Assembly (NCBI GenBank): GCA_026989995.1
Contig: JALSIO010000051.1
Span: 1 to 6,273, forward strand
Reading direction: 5' to 3'
Origin: Myxococcales bacterium
GTDB taxonomy: Bacteria; Myxococcota_A; UBA9160; JALSIO01
Length of the DNA: 6,273 nt
Below the pieces are notes generated by a model. That model saw nothing but the letters and a program-made list of their open reading frames with translations. It made no database searches and was not told the DNA's origin. Below, one piece after another: positions 1-5,541 of this stretch. The position numbers and the translations under genes are program-made. Numbering within the stretch: the first letter of the stretch is position 1; each line of letters begins with the position of its first letter.

Positions 1-63
1 GCGACACCCCCCGGGCCAGCGCCCGGTCGGCGGCCCTGGGGCGGCGCTCGGGGCTTCAGCCAT
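1..63 (-). other. Possible start of a further minus-strand gene, cut by the window edge
   Basis: The stretch after the transporter stop is too short to identify. Read on the minus strand, an ATG at 63-61 overlaps the transporter stop (58-56) and opens a frame of 21 codons with no stop to position 1, beginning MAEAPSAAPG. A start-over-stop overlap is typical of tightly packed operons. However, the Ala/Pro/Gly-rich translation resembles no family I know, the ribosome site is weak (a short G run directly before the ATG), and any frame this short can be open by chance at this GC content. It may equally be plain downstream sequence. Confidence 0.2.
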
Positions 64-1174
64 CCCCGAGGCCGGCGGTCCGATCGGGACCGGAGCGCTC
101 GGGCGCTTCCGACCCGGCCCGGCCGCTGGCGGCGGGCTTCGGCCCGGCGCCCAGCCAGCCGAGCCGGCGGAACCAGATCACGAAGGCCCCGGCCACGGCC
201 AGCATGAGCCCGAGGGCGAAGGGATAGCCGAAGCGCCAGCGGAGCTCGGGCATGTTGAAGGGCGAGACGGAGGGGTCGAAGTTCATTCCATAGACGCCGG
301 CGATGAAGCCCAGTGGGATGAAGATCGTGGCAATGATGGTGAGGACCTTCATGATCTCGTTCAGCCGGTAGCTCACCGCCGAGAGATAGAGGTCGAGGAG
401 CCCGGTGGCCACCTCCCGGTAGGTCTCGAGCACATCGAGGAGCTGCACGGTGTGGTCGTAGCAGTCCCGCAGGTGGAGCGCGGTTTCGTCGGAGATCCGC
501 GGGCTCTGGCCGCGGGTGAGGGAACCCACCATCTCCCGCGCCGGCCAGAGCACCCGGCGCAGCCCGAGGAGCTCCCGGCGGACCTCGTGGATCTCGCCGA
601 CCCGCTCACCCGTCGGTGCGGCGGTCAACCAGTCCTCGAGCTCCTCGACCCGCTCGCCCTGCTGTTCGAGCACGGGGAAGAAGGCGTCGATGGCGGCATC
701 GAGGAGGGCGTAGGCGAGGTAGTCGGCCCCGCGCGCGCGCAGGCGCCCTCGGTCGCGCTCGATCCGCTCGCGCACCGGCCGGAAGGCCGCGACCTCCTCC
801 TCCTCGAAGCTCAGCAGGAAGCCGTCGCCCAGGAAGAGCGACACCTGCCGCGTCTCCGGGCTCCCCGCGGCCGCCGGCACCCGCACCACGATGAAGTCGT
901 GGTGGTCGAACTCCTCGAGCTTGGGCCGCTGGTGGACGTGGACCACGTCTTCGAGGGCGAGGTCGTGGATCCCGAAGGCGCGCCCGACCCGGCGCAGGAG
1001 CTCGACGTCTCCGAGGCCGACCACCCGGATCCACACCACCGGGTGCTGCCCGACCTGCGCCCGCGCCTGCTCGGGGGTCTCCACCCGGGCTTCCCGGATG
1101 GCCTCCGGCCCATAGGCCAGGACCTCGATCCGGGTGGGCCGCGCATCGGCGGGCGGCGCGAGGGTTCCCGGCAC
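56..1174 (-). CDS. corA: CorA-family divalent metal ion (Mg2+/Co2+) transporter
   Basis: Inner-membrane channel of the CorA/MIT superfamily, which as a pentamer admits Mg2+ and often Co2+ or Ni2+. From the GTG at 1174 the product has 372 residues. A cytoplasmic N-terminal alpha/beta domain (about 15-150) leads into a long charged helical stalk (about 155-270). The first membrane helix (about 275-294) ends in the signature YGMNF, with GMN at 296-298, followed by the periplasmic-loop motif MPEL and a second helix (about 319-335). The tail after that helix, about 37 residues, is rich in Gly, Pro, Ala and Arg, likely disordered and longer than usual. The frame is open up to an ATG at 1249, but those extra 25 residues are almost all Arg, His and Ala and lie outside the CorA fold; a -10-like element at 1190-1185 also favours the inner GTG. 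Family assignment is secure; whether Mg2+ is the main substrate is not shown. It is divergent from the other genes. Confidence 0.93.
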   Translation of the reverse strand: MPGTLAPPADARPTRIEVLAYGPEAIREARVETPEQARAQVGQHPVVWIRVVGLGDVELLRRVGRAFGIHDLALEDVVHVHQRPKLEEFDHHDFIVVRVPAAAGSPETRQVSLFLGDGFLLSFEEEEVAAFRPVRERIERDRGRLRARGADYLAYALLDAAIDAFFPVLEQQGERVEELEDWLTAAPTGERVGEIHEVRRELLGLRRVLWPAREMVGSLTRGQSPRISDETALHLRDCYDHTVQLLDVLETYREVATGLLDLYLSAVSYRLNEIMKVLTIIATIFIPLGFIAGVYGMNFDPSVSPFNMPELRWRFGYPFALGLMLAVAGAFVIWFRRLGWLGAGPKPAASGRAGSEAPERSGPDRTAGLGDG

Positions 1175-1184
1175 GGCACCCGGC

Positions 1185-1190
1185 AGTGTA
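1185..1190 (-). promoter_or_regulatory. Candidate -10 element for the CorA gene
   Basis: Read on the minus strand the hexamer is TACACT, four of six matches to TATAAT, and AT-rich against its surroundings. A transcript starting about seven bases downstream would begin only a few bases before the GTG at 1174, giving a nearly leaderless message. No convincing -35 box lies 16-18 bases upstream, and no clear Shine-Dalgarno site precedes the GTG. Confidence 0.25.
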
Positions 1191-1352
1191 CGCCGAGGGT
1201 GGTGCAGGCGGGCCCTCCGATGCCTTCGGTTCCTCCGGGCACGCGCCATGGGACTCCCGGCGCCTCCGGGTCGAGTACCCGGGAAGGTCGCCCTCGGGGA
1301 GGCTACCGCGAGGCGGCGGGGCGCGGTATGGCGCTCTTTGCTCGGCCGCTCC

Positions 1353-1361
1353 TGCTAGGAT
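1353..1361 (+). promoter_or_regulatory. Candidate extended -10 promoter for the glutathione S-transferase gene
   Basis: TGCTAGGAT fits the extended -10 pattern TGn followed by TAGGAT (four of six to TATAAT). It lies in the divergent gap, about 38 bases before the GTG at 1400. Transcription would start near 1368 and give a leader of about 32 bases carrying the GGAGG ribosome site. A TTGCTC at 1338-1343 is too close (12-base spacer) to be a normal -35 box, but an extended -10 can work without one. A transcript starting here would exclude the in-frame ATG at 1328 as the start. Confidence 0.35.
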
Positions 1362-1390
1362 GGCGGCTGGTGCGCCCGGCGGCGCCTTCC

Positions 1391-1395
1391 GGAGG
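1391..1395 (+). promoter_or_regulatory. Ribosome binding site that sets the GST start
   Basis: GGAGG ends four bases before the GTG at 1400. The spacing is short but the match is strong, and the GST fold begins with the very next residues (IKLYHAP). This supports the GTG over the in-frame ATG at 1328, which would add 24 residues unlike any GST. Confidence 0.55.
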
Positions 1396-1399
1396 CCCC

Positions 1400-2032
1400 G
1401 TGATCAAGCTCTACCACGCCCCGCTCACCCGCTCCGTCCGCATCCTCTGGCTGCTCGAGGAGCTCGGGATCCCCTACGAGGTCGAGGACGTCGAGTTCGA
1501 GCCGACCCGGGACACCTTCTTCCAACAGAAGACGCCCTTCGGCAAGCTTCCCACCCTCGAAGACGACGAGGTGGTGATCTGCGAGTCGGGCGCCGTCCTC
1601 GAGTACCTCATCGACCGCTACGGCGAAGGGCGCTTCGCGCCCGAGCCGGGGTCGCCCGAGCGTGCGGCCTACCTGCAGTGGATCCACTTCGCCGAGAGCA
1701 CTGCCTTCGCTCCCCTCGGTGTGCTCGCCTGGCTCGGCGTCTACCGGGGCGAGGGCGGGCGCTACACGGAGCTGCTCGCCGATGCCCGAAGCCGCGCGCT
1801 GCAGGCCCTCGCCTTCGTGGATCGCGCACTCGGGGAGAGGGACTACCTCGTGGGCGACACCTTCACCGGCGCCGACGTGATGATGGGCTTCACCCTCGCG
1901 GCGGCACGGCGACTCGGTGTGCTCGACGAGAGCCTCCCCCGGCTCGGCCGCTACCTCGACCGGCTGATGGCGCGCCCGGCACTCAAGCGGGCACTCGAGC
2001 GCAAGCCGGGAGAGGGGAGCTCCCGCAGCTGA
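1400..2032 (+). CDS. Glutathione S-transferase family protein
   Basis: Soluble two-domain GST of 210 residues, the usual length for bacterial members, expected to conjugate glutathione to electrophiles or act as a glutathione-dependent reductase or isomerase. The N-terminal thioredoxin-like domain (about 1-78) opens with IKLYHAP and carries TRSVRILWLLEELG, where Ser12 sits at the usual catalytic Ser/Cys position. The cis-proline segment GKLPTL (Pro51) and the ES pair at 62-63 (CESGAVLEYL) form the glutathione gamma-glutamyl contact. The all-helical C-terminal domain (about 86-200) contains DYLVGDTFTGADVMMG, with the N-capping box Thr156 to Asp159. Start choice rests on the GGAGG at 1391-1395 and the onset of the fold. 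Subclass and substrate cannot be told from sequence alone. It is co-directional with the oxidoreductase gene, 110 nt away, but the inverted repeat between them weakens the case for a shared message. Confidence 0.92.
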   Translation: MIKLYHAPLTRSVRILWLLEELGIPYEVEDVEFEPTRDTFFQQKTPFGKLPTLEDDEVVICESGAVLEYLIDRYGEGRFAPEPGSPERAAYLQWIHFAESTAFAPLGVLAWLGVYRGEGGRYTELLADARSRALQALAFVDRALGERDYLVGDTFTGADVMMGFTLAAARRLGVLDESLPRLGRYLDRLMARPALKRALERKPGEGSSRS

Positions 2033-2071
2033 ACCGCGCGCCTTGCGCGCGCCGGGGCCGTGGCGCGCGGT
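2033..2071 (+). terminator. Inverted repeat just after the GST stop; terminator-like or attenuating hairpin
   Basis: The arms ACCGCGCGCC (2033-2042) and GGCGCGCGGT (2062-2071) are perfectly complementary over ten base pairs, with a 19-base loop, and start on the base after the GST stop codon. An alternative hairpin uses CGCGCGCC (2046-2053) with GGCGCGCG (2062-2069) and an 8-base loop, so two structures compete for the same 3' arm. No T tract follows, so it is not a classical intrinsic terminator. It may stabilise the 3' end or limit read-through into the oxidoreductase gene. Confidence 0.4.
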
Positions 2072-2126
2072 CGGGCGCTTCGGCCTCCCGGCATCCCGGC
2101 CGGGCGTGCGAGATCGAATCGGGCTC

Positions 2127-2133
2127 GGGAGGG
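2127..2133 (+). promoter_or_regulatory. Ribosome binding site for the molybdopterin oxidoreductase
   Basis: GGGAGGG lies nine bases before the ATG at 2143. It supports that start in a frame that stays open far upstream (to 1186) only because of the high GC content. Confidence 0.6.
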
Positions 2134-2142
2134 TGCGACAGC

Positions 2143-4377
2143 ATGGCCGTCCACAAGAGGAGCTGCCCGCTCTGCGAGGCCATGTGCGGGCTGCTGGTAT
2201 CCGTGGAAGGGGGCCGCGTGACGCGGATCCGGGGCAATCCAGACCACGTCTGGTCCCGGGGCCATCTCTGTCCGAAGGGAACGGCGCTCGGCGATCTCCA
2301 TCACGACCCGGACCGCGTCCGCGTTCCGCTCGTCCGGGAGAACGGAGGGTTCCGGGAGGCCTCCTGGTCGGAGGCTTTCGAGCGGGTGGCTTCCGGCATC
2401 GGGGGCGTCCGGCGGCGACACGGCCCGCAGGCGGTGACCGCGTACATCGGCAACCCCACAGCCCACAACTTCTCGCTCTCCCGCTACGTTCCGGCCTTCA
2501 TCGCCATGTCGGGACTTCCCGTGGTCTACTCCGCGGGCACGGTCGACCAGTGGCCGCAGAACCTGGTGGCGGCGCTCCTCTACGGAGGCATGTGGTCCAT
2601 CCCCACGGTGGATCTCGACCGGACCACCTACCTCCTCATGCTCGGGGCGAATCCGCACGCCTCCCAGGGGAGCCTGCTGGCAGCTCCCGATCTCACGGGG
2701 CGGCTCGACGCAATCCGCCGGCGTGGGGGTCGGGTGGTCGTGGTCGACCCCCGGCGCACGGGGACCTGCCGTCACGCCAGCGAGTGGATTCCGATCCAGC
2801 CGGGCACGGACGCCGCGTGGCTGCTCGCCATCGCCCGGATCCTCTTCGAGGAGGACCGGGTACGGCTCGGGCACCTCGAGGGGCGGGTGGCCGGGCTCTC
2901 CGAGGTACGGCGGCGATGCGCGCCCTTCACACCGGAGCGGGTTGCGGGCCCGACCCGGATCCCGGCGGAAACCACCCGCCGGATCGCCCGGGAGCTCTCC
3001 TCGGCCCCTGCGGCTGCCGTCTACGGGCGCATCGGGATCTGCACGCAGGCATTCGGAACCCTCGCCTCCTGGGCGGTGGAGGTGCTGAACGTCCTCACCG
3101 GGAACCTCGACCGCGAGGGTGGGAGAATGTGGTCGGACCCCGTGGCCTGGTCGCTCACCTCGCTGCCGGATCCGGCCCACGAGGGGGGCTTCCCTCTCGA
3201 CCGGTACCGGTCACGGGTTCGCGGCGCGCCCGAGGTCCTGGGGCAGTTTCCCGCGTCCTGCCTCATCGAGGAGATCGAGACCCCCGGCGAGGGACAGGTC
3301 CGGGCCCTGATCGTGATCGCCGGCAACCCCGCCGTGAGCATCCCCGGTGCCGACCGCCTCGATGCCGCCCTCGATCAGCTCGAGTTCATGGTCTCCGTGG
3401 ACAACTACGTGAACGAGACCAGCCACCACGCGGACGTGATCCTGCCGGGCCTCTCGGCCCTCGAACAGCCGCACTACGACGAGCTGATCTGGAGCTGGGC
3501 GATCCGGAACGCCGCCTCCTACTCGCCGCCACTCTTCGACCCGGGCGACCGGCCGGCGGAGTGGGAGATCCTGCTCACCCTCGCAGCCATCTGCCAGGGA
3601 GCCAAACCCGGAGACGTCGACGTTGCAGCCCTCGATCAGCTCTTCTTCGCGGGGCTGGTGGCGGGCCTGTGCCAGATGCCCGGGTCGCGGATCCACGGGC
3701 GGGACCCGGAGGAGATCGTGGCCCGCTCCGCAGGCCGCGGCCCCGAGCGCCTCCTCGATCTCGCCATCCGCAGCGGACCCCACGGCGACCTCTTCGGCGC
3801 GCGTCCGGACGGCCTGACCCTGGAGGAATTGGCGCGCCACCCGGACGGTCTCGACTTCGGGGCCCTGCGACCCCGCCTCGACGAGGTGCTGCGCACCCCG
3901 AGCGGCCGGATCGAGCTCGCACCCGATCCCATCCTCTCCGATCTGCCCCGGCTCGAGGCGCGGCTGGAGGAGTCGGCTCCCCCGCTGGTTCTGGTGAGCC
4001 GCCGGGACCTCCGCTCCAACAACTCCTGGATGCACAACGTGCCCCGGCTCATGGCCGGCCGGGGGCGCTGCACCCTGCTGCTCCACCCTCGCGATGCCGA
4101 GCGCGCCGGCGTCCGGAGCGGCGAGCGCGTGCGGGTGCGCTCCCGGGCGGGTGTCGTGGAGGCACCGGTGGAGATCACCGAGGAGATGATGCCCGGCGTG
4201 GCCTGCCTTCCCCACGGCTGGGGCCACGATCGGCCGGGGGTGCGGCTGCGTGTGGCCCGGCAGCACCCGGGGGTGTGCAACAACGTGCTGGCTCCAGTGC
4301 ACCTCGTCGACCGCCCCTCCGGGAATGCGGTCGTGAACGGGATCCCCATCGAGATCGAGCGAATCCCCCCGTCCTGA
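2143..4377 (+). CDS. Molybdopterin (bis-MGD) oxidoreductase with N-terminal [4Fe-4S] domain
   Basis: A 744-residue member of the DMSO reductase / formate dehydrogenase superfamily (MopB), which bind Mo or W through two molybdopterin guanine dinucleotides and catalyse two-electron redox reactions or related chemistry. A [4Fe-4S] domain (about 1-55) has Cys8, Cys11, Cys15 and Cys43, the last in LCPKG. The catalytic domain spans about 58-500, and the C-terminal dinucleotide-binding domain about 612-735, with SNNSWMHN near 625-632 and LPHGWGHD. The usual ligand segment reads AGTVDQWPQNLVAALLYGG (131-149); by my hand alignment to NapA the Cys/Sec/Ser/Asp ligand position falls on Leu141. Related uncharacterised proteins share the VDQxP motif, from memory. 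There is no Tat signal, so it should be cytoplasmic. No FeS or membrane subunit gene is adjacent, so electron partner and substrate are unknown. Start ATG is set by GGGAGGG nine bases upstream. Family certain, reaction unknown. Confidence 0.93.
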   Translation: MAVHKRSCPLCEAMCGLLVSVEGGRVTRIRGNPDHVWSRGHLCPKGTALGDLHHDPDRVRVPLVRENGGFREASWSEAFERVASGIGGVRRRHGPQAVTAYIGNPTAHNFSLSRYVPAFIAMSGLPVVYSAGTVDQWPQNLVAALLYGGMWSIPTVDLDRTTYLLMLGANPHASQGSLLAAPDLTGRLDAIRRRGGRVVVVDPRRTGTCRHASEWIPIQPGTDAAWLLAIARILFEEDRVRLGHLEGRVAGLSEVRRRCAPFTPERVAGPTRIPAETTRRIARELSSAPAAAVYGRIGICTQAFGTLASWAVEVLNVLTGNLDREGGRMWSDPVAWSLTSLPDPAHEGGFPLDRYRSRVRGAPEVLGQFPASCLIEEIETPGEGQVRALIVIAGNPAVSIPGADRLDAALDQLEFMVSVDNYVNETSHHADVILPGLSALEQPHYDELIWSWAIRNAASYSPPLFDPGDRPAEWEILLTLAAICQGAKPGDVDVAALDQLFFAGLVAGLCQMPGSRIHGRDPEEIVARSAGRGPERLLDLAIRSGPHGDLFGARPDGLTLEELARHPDGLDFGALRPRLDEVLRTPSGRIELAPDPILSDLPRLEARLEESAPPLVLVSRRDLRSNNSWMHNVPRLMAGRGRCTLLLHPRDAERAGVRSGERVRVRSRAGVVEAPVEITEEMMPGVACLPHGWGHDRPGVRLRVARQHPGVCNNVLAPVHLVDRPSGNAVVNGIPIEIERIPPS

Positions 4378-4384
4378 CGTCTCG

Positions 4385-4409
4385 GCCACCGGTGCAGCCG
4401 CCCGGTGGC
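4385..4409 (+). terminator. Inverted repeat between oxidoreductase and ADP-ribosylglycohydrolase genes
   Basis: GCCACCGG (4385-4392) and CCGGTGGC (4402-4409) form a perfect 8-bp stem with a 9-base loop, seven bases after the oxidoreductase stop. There is no T tract. It could end or slow transcription of the upstream gene. The right arm covers the GTG at 4405, which argues against that codon as the start of the next gene. Confidence 0.4.
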
Positions 4410-4424
4410 GGGGCGGCCGTGCTC

Positions 4425-4433
4425 TGCGACACT
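4425..4433 (+). promoter_or_regulatory. Candidate -10 element before the ADP-ribosylglycohydrolase
   Basis: TGCGACACT looks like a weak extended -10 (TGn then GACACT, three of six matches to TATAAT). It ends seven bases before the GTG at 4441, so a transcript from it would start on or next to the start codon. No clear -35 box or Shine-Dalgarno site is visible. Suggestive only. Confidence 0.2.
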
Positions 4434-4440
4434 TGCGGCT

Positions 4441-5541
4441 GTGCCTTCCGTCCGCGCCGACCCGGCCGCCCTCCGCACCCGCATCCGGGGCAGTCTCCTC
4501 GGGGGCGCGCTCGGAGACGCCCTCGGCTGGCCCGTAGAGTTCGCGTCGCTCGAGCAGATCCGGCGCCGGTACGGGCCGGTGGGGATCACGGCGCCCCCTG
4601 CTGAGGGGGGCGGCGTGGCCGAGGTCACCGACGACACGCAGATGACCCTCTTCACGGCCGAGGGCCTGATCCTCGCGGCTCGGGCCGGGGCCCTCGGCCG
4701 CCCGGACGCGCTGGTGCGGATCGTGCACCGCGCGAGCCTGCGCTGGCTGCGGACGCAGGGGGCGACCTCGCGCCATCCGAGCTTCGCGGGAAGCGGGTCG
4801 GAGGGGTGGCTGCTCTGCGTGCCGGAGCTCCACGCCCGGCGCGCTCCCGGGAGCACCTGCTTCGAGGGCCTCCAGGCCTCCCGGATGGGCTCTCCCGAGC
4901 ATCCGCTCAACACGAGCAAGGGCTGCGGCGGGGTGATGCGGATCGCACCGGTCGGGCTGGCGCTCGCCGTCGACGATCCCTTCACGGTGGGCGGCCGGAT
5001 CGCGGCCCTCACCCACGGGCATCCGAGCGGCTGGCTCGCGGCGGGCGCGATGGCCGGGATGGTCCGGGACCTCCTGCTCGGGGGCACCCTGGAGGAAGCC
5101 CTGGCCGAGGCGCTCGAGACCCTCGAGCGGGCACCCGGGGGCGAGGAGACGCACGCGGCGCTTCGGCGGGCGCGCGACCGGGTCTCGGAGGTCTGGCGAA
5201 GCGGGCGCCGGCCCGGTCCCGAGGACGTCGAAGCCCTCGGCCAGGGCTGGGTGGCCGAGGAGGCGCTGGCCATCGGGTGGTTCTGCGCTGCGGTGCATCC
5301 CTCGGACCTGCCGGCCGCGCTCTGCCTCGCGGCCAACCACTCCGGCGACAGCGACAGCACGGCCTCGATCGCGGGCCAGCTTCTCGGTGTCGCTCTCGGG
5401 GAGGAGGCGCTTCCCCCGTCGTGGCTCGACCGGCTCGAGCTTCGCTCGACCATCGCCGAGATCGCGGACCGTCTGGCCGCCGAGACCTGCGGGCGCTTCG
5501 GTCGCGACGCCGCCGAGCTTCGGGGGGAGCGGGCCGGATGA
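4441..5541 (+). CDS. ADP-ribosylglycohydrolase (DraG/ARH family)
   Basis: Soluble all-helical hydrolase of 366 residues that, by family, removes ADP-ribose from modified protein side chains, nucleic acid or small molecules using two Mg2+ (or Mn2+) ions. All the usual metal-site motifs are seen in order: GSLLGGALGDALG (17-29), TDDTQM (Thr63, Asp64, Asp65, Thr66), KGCGGVMRIAP (160-170), THGHPSGW (191-198) and SGDSDSTASIAG (301-312, with Asp303, Asp305 and Thr307). It should therefore be active. A segment of about 50 residues between TDDT and KGCGG (about 107-158) is longer than in nitrogenase regulator DraG and resembles the larger bacterial ARH-like proteins. No nitrogenase, DraT or toxin gene is nearby, so the modified target is unknown. 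GTG at 4441 is preferred over in-frame GTG 4405, which lies in a hairpin arm and adds 12 non-conserved residues; neither has a good ribosome site. The stop overlaps the next start by four bases. Confidence 0.92.
   Translation: MPSVRADPAALRTRIRGSLLGGALGDALGWPVEFASLEQIRRRYGPVGITAPPAEGGGVAEVTDDTQMTLFTAEGLILAARAGALGRPDALVRIVHRASLRWLRTQGATSRHPSFAGSGSEGWLLCVPELHARRAPGSTCFEGLQASRMGSPEHPLNTSKGCGGVMRIAPVGLALAVDDPFTVGGRIAALTHGHPSGWLAAGAMAGMVRDLLLGGTLEEALAEALETLERAPGGEETHAALRRARDRVSEVWRSGRRPGPEDVEALGQGWVAEEALAIGWFCAAVHPSDLPAALCLAANHSGDSDSTASIAGQLLGVALGEEALPPSWLDRLELRSTIAEIADRLAAETCGRFGRDAAELRGERAG
5526..5529 (+). promoter_or_regulatory. Ribosome binding site of the MBL-fold hydrolase inside the upstream gene
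   Basis: GGAG within a G-rich run (5522-5529) sits eight bases before the ATG at 5538. It lies in the last codons of the ADP-ribosylglycohydrolase gene, as expected for a translationally coupled pair. Confidence 0.5.

Noticed and set aside
1267..1281. Short inverted repeat CGGGT / ACCCG in the divergent gap as an operator
   Set aside because: The arms are only five bases and repeats of this size are common at this GC content; nothing else marks it as a regulator site.
452..1399. Upstream in-frame extension of GST through the CorA gene
   Set aside because: It is antisense to CorA, and GST homology begins exactly at the GTG at 1400 behind GGAGG.
1186..2142. Upstream in-frame extension of the oxidoreductase through the GST gene
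   Set aside because: The extension is the wrong-frame reading of GST; the ATG at 2143 has a strong ribosome site and directly precedes the conserved CPLC cluster motif.
2043..4604. 853-codon plus-strand frame overlapping the oxidoreductase gene
   Set aside because: It is the +1 shadow of the oxidoreductase frame, made of Arg/Pro/Gly runs, and it crosses that gene's stop into the next gene.
4441..5541. ADP-ribosylglycohydrolase as part of a nitrogenase (DraT/DraG) or toxin-immunity system
   Set aside because: No DraT, nitrogenase, ADP-ribosyltransferase or toxin gene is present in the window, so the link would rest on family name alone.
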